NCBI GenBank assembly: GCA_041394705.1
Contig: JAWKHS010000009.1
Coordinates: forward strand, 186,001-250,000
From: Vicinamibacterales bacterium
GTDB taxonomy: Bacteria > Acidobacteriota > Vicinamibacteria > Vicinamibacterales > UBA2999
Reading direction: 5' to 3'
Length of the DNA stretch: 64,000 bases
Shown: positions 1 to 9,531 of the stretch, piece by piece
How positions within the stretch are numbered: the first letter of the stretch is position 1
Layout: the number at the start of each line of letters is the position of its first letter
The notes under the pieces: generated by a model
What the model was told of the DNA's origin: nothing
Seen by the model: the letters and a program-made list of their open reading frames with translations, nothing else
Database searches by the model: none
Position numbers and translations under genes: made by a program

Positions 1-1397
1 GCGTCACGCGCGGCCACTACGGCGCGCTGTACGAGCGGCTCGCCACGGTGGACCCGCAGGAGCTCAGGCAGCGCCAGTCGGCGGCCGACAAGGCCTTCCT
101 GCACCAGGGCATCACCTTCACGGTGTACGGCCAGCAGGACGGCACGGAGCGGATCTTTCCCTACGACCTGATCCCCCGGATCATCACGGCGTCGGAGTGG
201 GACACCGTGGAGCGCGGCCTCACCCAGCGCATCACGGCCCTGAACCTGTTCCTGAAGGACCTGTACGGCGACGGCAAGGTGCTGGCCGACGGGCTGGTCC
301 CCCGCGAGCTCGTCTACAGCTGCAAGCACTTCCGCCGCGAGATGCAGGGCGTGGCCGTCCGCCACGACATCTATGTCTCGGTGGCGGGCACCGACCTGGT
401 ACGCCTGCCCGACGGCTCCTTCGCGGTGCTGGAGGACAACCTGCGCGTGCCCAGCGGCGTGAGCTACATGCTCACCAACCGGCAGGTCATCAAGCGGATC
501 TTCCCCCTCCTGTTCAACAGCTACGACGTCCGCCCCGTGGACCAGTACGGCCAGGCCCTGCTGGCGACGCTCCGGGCGCTGGCGCCGCCCCATCGGCCCG
601 ATCCGACGATCGTGCTGCTCACGCCCGGGGTCTTCAACTCGGCCTACTTCGAGCACACGTTCCTGGCGCGCCAGATGGGCATCGCGCTCGTCGAGGGCCG
701 CGACCTGTTCGTCCACGACAACGTCGTCTACATGCGCACGACGGCCGGGCCGCAGCGCGTGGACGTCATCTACCGGCGCGTGGACGACGACTTCATCGAC
801 CCGCTGGCCTTCCGCGCGGACTCCACGCTCGGCGTGCCGGGCCTGTTCAACGCCTACCGCGCCGGGAACGTGGCTCTCACCAACGCCGTGGGCACGGGCG
901 TCGCCGACGACAAGGCCCTCTACGCCTACGTCCCCGCGCTCATCAAGTACTACCTGGACCAGGACCCCATCCTGCACAACGTCGAGACGTGGCAGATGTC
1001 GAAGGACGACGAGCGCCAGCACGTGCTCGATCGCCTCGACCAGGTGGTGGTGAAGGCGGTGGGCGAGTCCGGCGGCTACGGCATGCTGATCGGACCGCAC
1101 AGCACGGCCGCGGAGCGCGAGGCCTTCCGGCAGCGCATCCTCGCCGATCCCAGGAACTACATCGCCCAGCCCACGCTGGCCCTCTCCGCGGCGCCGTGCT
1201 TCGTGGACGGGCGGATCGAGCCGCGCCACGTGGACCTCAGGCCCTACATCCTCTCCGGCGACGAGGTGGTGATCGTGCCGGGCGGGCTCACGCGCGTGGC
1301 CCTCCGGGAGGGCTCGCTCGTCGTCAACTCGTCGCAGGGCGGCGGCAGCAAGGACACGTGGGTGCTGCACGCCGACGCGGCCGGCGCGGGGGCCTGA
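1..1397 (+). CDS. Circularly permuted ATP-grasp type 2 protein, 5' end outside window
   Basis: The reading frame is open from base 3 and already family-like there (a GHYGALYERL stretch), so the true start lies before the window and the GTG at 48 is internal. 464 residues are visible. The family signature includes GITF, the P-D-LIPR stretch and an ALNLFLKDLYGDGK segment, then conserved blocks such as EDNLRVPSGVSYM, VVVKAVGESGGYGM and HVDLRPYILSGD. The family (DUF404/DUF407 merged) is predicted to be an ATP-dependent carboxylate-amine ligase; its substrate is unknown. It ends 2 nt before the alpha-E gene and 7 nt separate that gene from a transglutaminase-like gene, the usual conserved trio, so an operon for making or trimming a peptide-like product is likely. 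Family assignment is firm; the reaction is inferred. Confidence 0.93.
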   Translation, partial: VTRGHYGALYERLATVDPQELRQRQSAADKAFLHQGITFTVYGQQDGTERIFPYDLIPRIITASEWDTVERGLTQRITALNLFLKDLYGDGKVLADGLVPRELVYSCKHFRREMQGVAVRHDIYVSVAGTDLVRLPDGSFAVLEDNLRVPSGVSYMLTNRQVIKRIFPLLFNSYDVRPVDQYGQALLATLRALAPPHRPDPTIVLLTPGVFNSAYFEHTFLARQMGIALVEGRDLFVHDNVVYMRTTAGPQRVDVIYRRVDDDFIDPLAFRADSTLGVPGLFNAYRAGNVALTNAVGTGVADDKALYAYVPALIKYYLDQDPILHNVETWQMSKDDERQHVLDRLDQVVVKAVGESGGYGMLIGPHSTAAEREAFRQRILADPRNYIAQPTLALSAAPCFVDGRIEPRHVDLRPYILSGDEVVIVPGGLTRVALREGSLVVNSSQGGGSKDTWVLHADAAGAGA

Positions 1398-1399
1398 CC

Positions 1400-2353
1400 A
1401 TGCTGTCCCGCGTCGCCGACAGCCTCTACTGGATGAGCCGCTACCTGGAGCGGGCCGAGCACTCCGCGCGCGTCGTGAACGTGAACCTCAACCTCACGCT
1501 CGACCGCGCCCCGGCCGACGTCGCCCGCCACTGGGGCCGCCTGCTCGCGAGCCTGCCGGACCCGCCGCCGTGGCAGGTCCGCGCGGTGCCCGGCGGCACC
1601 GAGCGCGCCACGCTGGATCTGGCCAACCGCGAGTCCATCGCCGCCTGCGTCGGCGCCGCGCGCGAGAACGCCCGCCAGGTCCGCGAGGAGATCAGCACGG
1701 AGATGTGGGAGGAGATCAACCGCCTCTTCCTGGCCGTGCAGCAGCGTCAGCCGATCGAGTCGGAGTGGACGGCCGGCACCCACGAGTTCCTCGCCGCCAC
1801 CATCACGGGCGTCCACCAGATCCAGGGCGTCACCGACGCCACGATGACCCACGGCGAGGGCTGGCACTACATCGAGCTGGGGCGGTACCTCGAGCGCGCC
1901 AGCGCCACGGCCGCCCTGCTCGACGTGCAGTACCGCGAGCTGCCGGTCGAGGACGCCGGCTCGAGCGACGTCGGCGAGTTCGTGGAGTGGGTGGGGCTCC
2001 TCAAGTCGTGCTGTGCGTTCGAAGCGTACTGCCGTCACTACACGGCCGACGTCCGGCCGCAGCGCATCGCCGAGTTCCTGGTGCTGAGTCCCGACTTCCC
2101 GCGCAGCATCCACTTCGCGGTGGGGCGCGTCCAGGCGGCCCTCAGCGCCATCGCCTCGCTCACGGGCCGGCAGAACGGCCGGAGCGAGCGCCTGGCGGGA
2201 CGGCTGCTCGCGTCGCTCGACTACGGACAGATCGACGAGATCATGGGCGAGCTCCCGGCCTACCTCCAGGGCATCGTCCGCCAGGCGGCCCAGATCAACA
2301 CCGCCGTCCACCAGCAGTACATCGCCTACCCGGTCGACGTCGGCCTCACCTGA
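1400..2353 (+). CDS. Alpha-E domain protein (DUF403 family)
   Basis: 317 residues. The ATG at 1400 is chosen because the preceding gene stops at 1397 and the protein then opens with the family's hallmark MLSRVADSLYWMSRYLERAE. A much longer upstream extension of this frame is a shadow of the ATP-grasp gene. The protein is predicted all-helical with no signal peptide, and repeats of the type YLERA occur twice (near residues 15 and 165). In many bacteria this family sits between a circularly permuted ATP-grasp and a transglutaminase-like protease, as here. It has no demonstrated activity; a scaffold or partner role in the ligase complex is an inference from the neighbourhood. Confidence 0.93.
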   Translation: MLSRVADSLYWMSRYLERAEHSARVVNVNLNLTLDRAPADVARHWGRLLASLPDPPPWQVRAVPGGTERATLDLANRESIAACVGAARENARQVREEISTEMWEEINRLFLAVQQRQPIESEWTAGTHEFLAATITGVHQIQGVTDATMTHGEGWHYIELGRYLERASATAALLDVQYRELPVEDAGSSDVGEFVEWVGLLKSCCAFEAYCRHYTADVRPQRIAEFLVLSPDFPRSIHFAVGRVQAALSAIASLTGRQNGRSERLAGRLLASLDYGQIDEIMGELPAYLQGIVRQAAQINTAVHQQYIAYPVDVGLT

Positions 2354-2360
2354 GCTGCCC

Positions 2361-3341
2361 GTGGCCATCCACTACGCCATCCGCCACCTCACGCGCTTCA
2401 CCTACGCGGCTCCGGTCAGCGAGTCCGTGATGGAGCTGCGCATGCGCCCGGCCACCGACCACGCCCAGCGCTGCCTGCAGTTCGACGTGGACCTGCAGCC
2501 GCGGGCCCGCGTGTTCGCCTACCGGGACTTCCTCGGCAACTGGGTGCACCACTTCGACCTGCCGCGGCGCCACAGCCGGATGGCCGTGACCGCGCGGGCG
2601 CAGGTGCAGATCGACGCGCCGCCGCCGCTGCCGGAGGCACTCCCGCCGTCGGCGTGGGACGAGGTGGACGCCTGGACCGCGAGGGACGAGCACTGGGACT
2701 TCCGGCGGCCGAGCCGCTTCGTGGAGTGGACCGACGCGCTCGTCGCCTTCGCCGACGCGCTGGGCGCGCGGGCGACGCGCGCCCAGGACCCGCTCACGGT
2801 GGTGCGCGGCGTGATGGACGCCATCCACCGCGAGTTCGAGTACGCGCCGAAGAGCACGCGCGTGGACTCGCCCATCGACGAGGCGCTCGCCGCCCGCCGC
2901 GGGGTGTGCCAGGACTTCACGCACATCATGCTCGCGGTGCTGCGGCGCCTCGACCTGCCCTGCCGCTACGTCAGCGGCTACATCGCGCCCCGCGCGCTGG
3001 GCGAGGACGACGGGCCCGTCACCATCGCGACGCACGCCTGGGTCGAGGTCCACCTGCCGGGCCTGGGCTGGATGGGCGTGGATCCCACCAATGCCCTGCC
3101 GGCGGGCCTGCGTCACGTGCGGGTCGCCGTGGGCCGGGACTACGCCGATGTCCCGCCGACGCGGGGCGTCTACAAGGGCGGCGGCGCGAGCCACCTCGAG
3201 GTCTCCGTGGACGTCACCCCGGGCGAGACGCTGCCGACGGCCGACACGGCGGTCGTCGGCGGCACCTGGACGGCCGATGCCGCGGCACCCGACGAGTCGG
3301 CGGAGCGCGCCGCCCACGAGCAGCAGCAACAGCAGCAGTAG
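2361..3341 (+). CDS. Transglutaminase-like cysteine protease with N-terminal beta domain
   Basis: 326 residues, GTG start 7 nt after the alpha-E stop. Residues 1-90 match the bacterial transglutaminase-like N-terminal domain (HYAIRHLTRFTYAAPV, then LRMRP). The papain-like core follows with the full triad visible: Cys183 in RRGVCQDFTH, His225 in THAWVEV and Asp241 in GVDPTN. No signal peptide is seen, so it is probably cytoplasmic and may hydrolyse or transfer an amide bond made by the neighbouring ATP-grasp ligase. The C terminus ends in a run of glutamines (EQQQQQQ), which is unusual and probably disordered. Confidence 0.93.
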   Translation: MAIHYAIRHLTRFTYAAPVSESVMELRMRPATDHAQRCLQFDVDLQPRARVFAYRDFLGNWVHHFDLPRRHSRMAVTARAQVQIDAPPPLPEALPPSAWDEVDAWTARDEHWDFRRPSRFVEWTDALVAFADALGARATRAQDPLTVVRGVMDAIHREFEYAPKSTRVDSPIDEALAARRGVCQDFTHIMLAVLRRLDLPCRYVSGYIAPRALGEDDGPVTIATHAWVEVHLPGLGWMGVDPTNALPAGLRHVRVAVGRDYADVPPTRGVYKGGGASHLEVSVDVTPGETLPTADTAVVGGTWTADAAAPDESAERAAHEQQQQQQ

Positions 3342-3466
3342 CGGTCGGCACGTCCGAGCCGTCACGCCGCTCGTCCCGGCACGTCCCGGCGCCGCGAAGC
3401 CCGACCACGCGCGCACCCGGCCGCGGCTGACGTTACAGTAGGCGGAACCACGAGGAGCCGACGCCG

Positions 3467-5584
3467 ATGGCCAAGACGCTCGCCGCCGCCCTGTTCGTCG
3501 TCGTCGCGCTGTCGCCCGTCGCGGGGCAGCAGCGGCGGCTCATCACCGAAGACGACCTGATGGCCTTCGTCTGGACGGCCGACCCGCAGATGTCGCCGGA
3601 CGGCGCTCAGGTGGCGTTCACGCGCGTCGTCGTCAACCAGGCCACGGACGACTACGAGACCAGCCTGTGGCTGGTGCCGAGTTCAGGCGCCGAGCCGCCG
3701 CGGCAGCTCACGCCGGGCCCGCGCGACAGCAGCCCGCGCTGGTCCCCCGACGGCCGGACGCTCGCCTTCGTCCGCGCCGTGGAGAAGGAGGGCAAGCCCC
3801 AGCCGCCTCAAATCTACGCGCTGTCCTTCGCGGGCGGCGAGGCCCGGGCCGTGACCGACCTGCCGCGCGGCGCCGGCGGTCCGGCCTGGTCGCCCGACGG
3901 CACGCGCATCGCGTTCTCGAGCACGACGAAGGACGAGGACTTCGCGCGGGACGCGGCGGCGTCCCCGAAGAGCGACGTCAAGGTCATCACGTCCGCCGTG
4001 TATCGGAGCAACGGCGGCGGCTGGAACGATCCGGACCGGCCGTCGCACCTCTGGGTCGTGGACGTCGGCGACGCCCCCGGTCCCGCCAAGGCGCGGCAGC
4101 TCACCGCGGGCAGGTTCTCGGCGGGCGGACCGGCCTGGGCTCCGGACGGCGCCCGCGTCTACTACACGTCGAACCCGGTCGAGGAGCCGTACTACCACCA
4201 GTCGGATTCCGATCTCTTCGCGGTCCCGTCCGGCGGCGGCACCCCGGTGAAGGTCGCGAGCATCGACGGGACGATCAGCGGCCCGCGGCCGTCGCCAGAC
4301 GGCAAGTGGCTGGCCTTCGCCGGCACCCTCTACGGCACGCCCGAGCGCTCCTACGACCAGACGGACCTGTTCGTGGCCCCGGCGGACGGCTCGTCGGCGC
4401 CGCGCAACCTGACCGCGGACTACGACTTCGACATCGGCGGCAGCGTGGGCGGCGATCAGCGGGCGCCCCGCGGCGGCGGATCGGGCGGCGCACTCTGGTC
4501 GGCCGACGGGCAGTCCATCGTGATCGTGGCCGGCGAGCGGGGCGACGCGAACCTCGTGCGGGTGTCGGTGGCCACCGGCGCGGTGTCGCCCGTCTACAAG
4601 GCGGCGCACACGGTGCAGGCCTACACGGCCTCGCGCAACGCCTCGCGCCTGGTCGCGGTGGTGTCCACCCAGACGGCCATCAACGACCTCTTCGTCCTCG
4701 ACACGGCCGCCGGCACGCCGAGCGCGCGCCGGATCACGCAGGTGAACGACGCGCTCTTCGGCCAGCTCCGGATGAGCGAGCCCGAGGCGATCTCGTGGAC
4801 GAGCGCCGACGGCACGCGCATCGAGGGCTGGCTGCTGCACCCGCCGGACTTCGACAGGACGAAGAAGTATCCGTTCATCCTCCAGATCCACGGCGGCCCG
4901 CACTCGGCCTACGGGAACGTGTTCACGCACGAGTTCCAGTGGATGGCCGCCCGCGGCTACGTGGTCCTCCTGCCGAACCCGCGCGGCAGCAGCAACTACG
5001 GGCAGGCGTTCGGCAACGTCATCCAGTTCCACTACCCGGGCGACGACTACACGGACCTGATGGCGGGCGTCGACGCGGTGGTGAAACGCGGCTACGTGGA
5101 CCCGGCGCGGATGGGCGTCATCGGCGGGAGCGGGGGCGGCCTGCTCACCAACTGGACGATCACGCAGACCACGCGTTTCGCCGCGGCGGTCTCCATGCGA
5201 TCGATCGCCGACTGGTCCGGCTTCTGGTACACGGCGGACTTCGCGCAGTTCACGCCGTCGTGGTTCAGGAAGGCGCCGTGGGAGGACCCGGCCGACTACA
5301 CGGCCCGCTCGCCCATCACCTACGTGGCCCGGGTGAAGACGCCGCTGATGCTCATCGACGGCGACGAGGACCTCCGGACGCCGCCCGCCGACGGCGGTGA
5401 GATGATGTTCCGCGCGCTGAAGTACCTGAAAGTGCCGACGGTGATGGTGCGCGTGCCCGGCGAGACCCACGAGCTGTCGAGATCGGGCAAGCCCCGACAC
5501 CGGGTGGAACGCCTGCGGCACATCCTCGGCTGGTTCGACAAGTACCTGCAGGACAAGAGCGTCACCACCTACGACCCCCGCTGA
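3467..5584 (+). CDS. Secreted S9-family serine peptidase (beta-propeller plus prolyl-oligopeptidase-like domain)
   Basis: 705 residues. A signal peptide covers residues 1-20 (hydrophobic core, VAGQ cleavage region). Residues about 35-440 form a WD40-like beta propeller with repeated SPDG and W(S/A)PDG motifs. The alpha/beta hydrolase domain follows with a catalytic triad read as Ser555 (GGSGGG), Asp635 (DGDEDLR) and His668 (GETHEL). Such acylaminoacyl/dipeptidyl peptidases cut short peptides entering the propeller. The ATG at 3467 has an AGGAG about 9 nt upstream, and a TACAGT -10-like box lies at 3434-3439. Length is normal for the family. Exact substrate class is not readable. Confidence 0.93.
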   Translation: MAKTLAAALFVVVALSPVAGQQRRLITEDDLMAFVWTADPQMSPDGAQVAFTRVVVNQATDDYETSLWLVPSSGAEPPRQLTPGPRDSSPRWSPDGRTLAFVRAVEKEGKPQPPQIYALSFAGGEARAVTDLPRGAGGPAWSPDGTRIAFSSTTKDEDFARDAAASPKSDVKVITSAVYRSNGGGWNDPDRPSHLWVVDVGDAPGPAKARQLTAGRFSAGGPAWAPDGARVYYTSNPVEEPYYHQSDSDLFAVPSGGGTPVKVASIDGTISGPRPSPDGKWLAFAGTLYGTPERSYDQTDLFVAPADGSSAPRNLTADYDFDIGGSVGGDQRAPRGGGSGGALWSADGQSIVIVAGERGDANLVRVSVATGAVSPVYKAAHTVQAYTASRNASRLVAVVSTQTAINDLFVLDTAAGTPSARRITQVNDALFGQLRMSEPEAISWTSADGTRIEGWLLHPPDFDRTKKYPFILQIHGGPHSAYGNVFTHEFQWMAARGYVVLLPNPRGSSNYGQAFGNVIQFHYPGDDYTDLMAGVDAVVKRGYVDPARMGVIGGSGGGLLTNWTITQTTRFAAAVSMRSIADWSGFWYTADFAQFTPSWFRKAPWEDPADYTARSPITYVARVKTPLMLIDGDEDLRTPPADGGEMMFRALKYLKVPTVMVRVPGETHELSRSGKPRHRVERLRHILGWFDKYLQDKSVTTYDPR

Positions 5585-5597
5585 GGCGCCGTCCACC

Positions 5598-5960
5598 ATG
5601 ACCACTCACCGATACGTCACGGCCGCCGTGTGGCGGCGGATCGGGCTGCTCGCCCTCCTCCTGTCGGCCGCGCCGCCGACCGCGGCGCAGGAACCGCAGA
5701 CCTTCACGGGCGTCGTCACCGACGAGATCTGCGGGGTGGGCGGGCACGCGGGCATGCAGATGGGCCCGACCGACGGCGACTGCGCGCGCGCCTGCGCCGA
5801 GGAACACGGTGCGCCGTTCGTGCTGGTGGACGGCGAGCACGTCTACCAGCTCAGCAACCAGGCCCTGCCACGGCCGCTCGCGGGCCAGCGCGTCCGTGTC
5901 GTGGGCACGCTCGATCGCGCGACGGACACGATCCAGGTGCAGTCGATCACGGGCGCGTAG
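5598..5960 (+). CDS. Small secreted protein with conserved cysteines, unknown function
   Basis: 120 residues, ATG 13 nt after the S9 peptidase stop, so probably cotranscribed. An N-terminal signal peptide is clear (LLALLLSAAPPTAAQ). The mature part has three cysteines in the pattern DEICG...DCARAC, followed by FVLVDGEHVYQL and a closing beta stretch RVRVVGTLD...IQVQSI. From memory, short exported proteins of this pattern (TG-V-TD-CG-H, C-x3-C, GA-FVLVDG) are frequent in acidobacteria, but I do not know a function. It looks like a small OB-fold-like beta barrel; that is inference from the alternating pattern. Confidence 0.8.
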   Translation: MTTHRYVTAAVWRRIGLLALLLSAAPPTAAQEPQTFTGVVTDEICGVGGHAGMQMGPTDGDCARACAEEHGAPFVLVDGEHVYQLSNQALPRPLAGQRVRVVGTLDRATDTIQVQSITGA

Positions 5961-6105
5961 CGCGCGCGCCCACGCGACTGCGTCGATCGCAGTTGCACAC
6001 GGCCGACGACGGCCATATCATCGCCGCGCTTTCCCTCCACCCGCCTCGCGGGCCGGGTCCAGTCCGTCCCGATCGCCCGAGCGGTCCTTCGCGGGAGCGT
6101 CGCGA

Positions 6106-9100
6106 GTGGCTCCGATCACGCACCAGCCGGCCTCGACGGCCGTAGACGATCCGCCGGCCTTCACCGCACAGGCCTCGGCCGCGTGGGTGTACTACGCGCT
6201 CGCGCCCGGGTCCTCGACGCCCGATCGATGCACGGCGTTCGTCCCGCCGGCCGATGGCGGCCTGCCGATCACGCTCTCGCTCGCGGCCAGCTGGGCCCTG
6301 CGCGGCGGCGTCTACGTCCTGCTCGGCCGCGCGCCGTCGAACGATCGCGTCTTCCTGGACGCCTGCCGCGCCTGGATGAGCCGTCAGCCCGACGACACCA
6401 CGGCGCTCGTGTGGCTCGAGAACCCGCAGGACCCGCCCGCCGCCTGGCGGACCCAGGCGATCGCGGTGCCGCGGCGGACGCCCGGCGGCGGCACGACGGC
6501 CAGGACCGTGCGCGTCGCGCTCCTCAACTACGCGGTCGTGGCCGACACCCCGCTTCCGATCGCGCTCGACCCCGCGCTCCCGGGCTTCCGCCTGGGCGCC
6601 GGCGTCGCCGGCGCGCTCCGCCTCGCGATCGCCGGTGGCGAGCGGGCCTTTCCATTCGCGGACGGCGTCCGCGTGTCGCTGGCCGGCCGCGAGCGGGCAC
6701 TCCTGACCGGCGCCGTCCCGCTGGGACCGCCCGCCGCGGGGGAACCGGACGCGCTGGACGTACTCGACGTCGGGCTGCGCTACTTCTACCCGGCACCGGG
6801 CGCCGCGGCCGGGCCGGCACTGGCGTCGTATCGCTGCGCGGTGTTCGACCGTCGAACCGAGGGCGTCACGCTCGACGCGGCGCTCGACGTCGCGGAACCC
6901 TGGAGCGTGCGTTCGGGCTTCGCCTTCGCCGAAGGCACCCCGGCGTTGGCCAGCTCCTTCAGGACCACGCGCGGCGCGCCGGTGTTCCTGACACCCGTGG
7001 ACTGCCGCCTGCGGTTCGTCGCGCGGCCCGCGGCCGACGGCGAGCCGGCCAGCGAGGCGTCCCTGGCGCCGGCGGGACGCTGCCTGGCGACGCCGCCGGG
7101 CGGGGTGAAGGACGGGCAGCTCCTCTGTGGGCTGTCGGCCGCCGAAGCCATCCCGCTGCCCGAGACCGGCGTGCACCTGGCATTCGTGGAGGACTGCCCC
7201 GCCTGCGCACCGCTCTTCGCGCCTCCGGGACACGCCGCGCCGCCGGGGCCGGACGACGCGCCGCGTCTCTCGACGGCGGCGACGACGAGCTGGGTGTCGA
7301 TCGGGCGCGAGGGCGCCACGCTGCCGTACCATGCGCAGCCGCACGCGGCCCCGATGTTCGGGCCGGCGCCCGCGGCCGCGGCCGGCGCCACGCCGATCCT
7401 GCCGTTCTTCCCCGTCGTCGCCGCGAACCTGCCGGCATGGCCGCCCGGCGCGCCACGCTCGCCGCTGGCGGCTCCGCTCGCGCCGCTCGCCGGCTGCCGG
7501 GCCGCCGACGCGGCGGGGATGACGGCCTTCGAGGAGGAGATCCTGAGCCAGGAGCGCCGCGATCGCATCGTCGGCGCCCCGGCACGACCGGCCGCGCCGC
7601 GGGTCCGCGCGCGGGCGGCACGCGCGGCCGCGCCGGCCGCCGACGTGAAGGTCGTGACGCCCGGCGGCTGGATCTCGACCTTCTCCGCCGACGGCGCGAC
7701 GTGGCGGTCGGTGCAGTTCGCGCGGCTGGGCACCGCGGTCCTGGCGCTCCACGACATCGACGGGCCGCTGCGCGCGGCGCTCCTGGCCAGCCAGCAGTTC
7801 CTGGTCGTGTCGGACCCGGCGGCCCTCCAGGCGCACTTCCAGACCGACTCCCGCCTCGATCTGGACGGCTGGGTCTTCGACGTCGCGCCGGACCGGTGGG
7901 CGGAGCAGGGCACCATGCTCATCGTCAAGAGCAGCCCCCGCGCGGTGGCGGCGCTCGCCGGGGACATCGCCACGTGGACGCTGCCGGATGCCTTCAACAC
8001 CGTGGCCGAGGCGGCCCAGGCGGACCTGCTCGCGTTCATCGACGACGCGCGCGAGGCCGCCGCCGACGAGGCCGCCGCTCCGGAGGGGGCGATGACCGGG
8101 TACGCCCACTTCGTCGCCGCGGTCCTCGACGACCCGACGTGGAACGGCGTCCTGTTCCTGCGCGCGCGCGTGCCCGGCGACGCCCTGCCCGCCGCGCTCG
8201 ACGGGCTGCGGCCCGGCCTCCAGCCCCACGGCCTGCGCGCGCACCACGTCGGCATCGCCCAGTCACGCGTGCACGCGGTGTCGGGCAGCCTCGAGGCCGA
8301 CGACGCCTCGGTGTTCGCGCTGGTCGACTACCACGACGATCCCCGCCCGCCCGGGTTGCCGCCCGCGGACCTCTCGTTCCAGGTGCTGGACCTCACCGCC
8401 CAGTTCGCCAACTCGGCGCTCCGGAACTTCGGCTCGCGGGTGATCGTGGTCCCGGCACGGCTGTTCGGCGCGCCCGTCACGGGCAGCGACGAGGAGTTCG
8501 GCAACGCCCTCGTCCTCACGGGCGCCTGTCAGCGCCGCCAGGGGCGGCCCGTGTACGTCTTCCACAACGAACGCTGGAACACGTTCCGGACCGACGACGC
8601 CGTGCTGGCCCAGGTCGTCGTGGCGCGGGTGGAGATGGCCGGCCTCACCATGCCCGGGGGCAGCGCCGGCACGGAGACGGTCACGACGTTCACCCTCGGC
8701 GGCACGCTCGGGTTCCGGGCGCCGGCAGCGGGTGAGGACCCGCCGAGCGATCTCTTCGGCTTCGACGCCATCGGGTTCTCGGGGCTCACGCTGACCATGC
8801 GCTTCCCCACGGAGGCGCCAGGGGCCGCCGCCTTCTCGATGGACGCCACTGGCGTGGCGCTCGACGCGGGCGCGGCGCGCGCCAGGGAGGGCAGCCTGCC
8901 GCGCCGCTTCCCCCTCACCGCCCGCACGCTCGCGAACGGCACCGCCGCGGCGGACCCGTGGAGCCTCGGCTACCTGCCGGTGCGCCTGCCGCGCAGCGAT
9001 GTCCAGCCGCTGAGCGGCGACTGGTTCGGTGTCGTCGCGGATCTCGATCTCGGCACGCCGGGGGCGCTGGCCGCCGCCGGGGACCTCACGGCGTCCCTCG

Positions 9101-9531
9101 GGCTCTTCTGGTCGCCGGATCCGCGCGCGCCGCACGTCGCCGTGGGCCTGCGGCTGCCCGGGACCAGCGGCGACAGCAAGACCCTCTCCCTGATGGATGT
9201 CCTCCGCCTCTCGGTATTCGCGGCGGAACTCCTGCCGGCCGACGGCGCGTTCCTGCTGAAGCTGACGGGGCTCACGCTGAAGCTGATGGGCAAGACCTTC
9301 CCGCCCGCCGGCGCCTTCGACATGTACATCTTCGGCGACCCCGATCCGGGATCGCGTTCGAATGCGCTCGGCTGGTACGGAGCCTACCGCAAGACCTCCG
9401 GGCCCTCCGGCGGGGAGGACGGCCACGCCGCGTCCGCCGCCGCCCACGGCTATGCCCGGCGCCAGCTGAGCGCGCCATCCACGGGCCGTCCGCCCACCGA
9501 CCCACCAGCCTCCATGGAGCACACACGATGA
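6106..9531 (+). CDS. Large beta-rich protein of unknown function, first gene of the giant LysM cluster
   Basis: 1141 residues from the GTG at 6106, which has GGAG about 9 nt upstream; a TATCAT box lies at 6016-6021. The frame is open further upstream but coding character begins near here. I recognise no catalytic domain. No signal peptide or membrane segment is visible. The first ~500 residues are Ala/Pro-rich with scattered Cys; a second part begins near residue 513 (VVTPGGWISTF) and is rich in amphipathic beta strands, ending with LKLTGLTLKLMGKTF and FDMYIFGDPDP. Its stop overlaps the next start by four bases (ATGA), so it is translationally coupled to the 163-residue gene and then to the 3181-residue LysM protein. 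A structural or surface-assembly role is only a guess. Confidence 0.82.
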   Translation: MAPITHQPASTAVDDPPAFTAQASAAWVYYALAPGSSTPDRCTAFVPPADGGLPITLSLAASWALRGGVYVLLGRAPSNDRVFLDACRAWMSRQPDDTTALVWLENPQDPPAAWRTQAIAVPRRTPGGGTTARTVRVALLNYAVVADTPLPIALDPALPGFRLGAGVAGALRLAIAGGERAFPFADGVRVSLAGRERALLTGAVPLGPPAAGEPDALDVLDVGLRYFYPAPGAAAGPALASYRCAVFDRRTEGVTLDAALDVAEPWSVRSGFAFAEGTPALASSFRTTRGAPVFLTPVDCRLRFVARPAADGEPASEASLAPAGRCLATPPGGVKDGQLLCGLSAAEAIPLPETGVHLAFVEDCPACAPLFAPPGHAAPPGPDDAPRLSTAATTSWVSIGREGATLPYHAQPHAAPMFGPAPAAAAGATPILPFFPVVAANLPAWPPGAPRSPLAAPLAPLAGCRAADAAGMTAFEEEILSQERRDRIVGAPARPAAPRVRARAARAAAPAADVKVVTPGGWISTFSADGATWRSVQFARLGTAVLALHDIDGPLRAALLASQQFLVVSDPAALQAHFQTDSRLDLDGWVFDVAPDRWAEQGTMLIVKSSPRAVAALAGDIATWTLPDAFNTVAEAAQADLLAFIDDAREAAADEAAAPEGAMTGYAHFVAAVLDDPTWNGVLFLRARVPGDALPAALDGLRPGLQPHGLRAHHVGIAQSRVHAVSGSLEADDASVFALVDYHDDPRPPGLPPADLSFQVLDLTAQFANSALRNFGSRVIVVPARLFGAPVTGSDEEFGNALVLTGACQRRQGRPVYVFHNERWNTFRTDDAVLAQVVVARVEMAGLTMPGGSAGTETVTTFTLGGTLGFRAPAAGEDPPSDLFGFDAIGFSGLTLTMRFPTEAPGAAAFSMDATGVALDAGAARAREGSLPRRFPLTARTLANGTAAADPWSLGYLPVRLPRSDVQPLSGDWFGVVADLDLGTPGALAAAGDLTASLGLFWSPDPRAPHVAVGLRLPGTSGDSKTLSLMDVLRLSVFAAELLPADGAFLLKLTGLTLKLMGKTFPPAGAFDMYIFGDPDPGSRSNALGWYGAYRKTSGPSGGEDGHAASAAAHGYARRQLSAPSTGRPPTDPPASMEHTR

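Noticed and set aside
197..1399. Long upstream extension of the alpha-E frame
   Set aside because: The extension overlaps the ATP-grasp gene in another frame and is Arg/Pro-rich shadow; the family N terminus begins exactly at the ATG at 1400.
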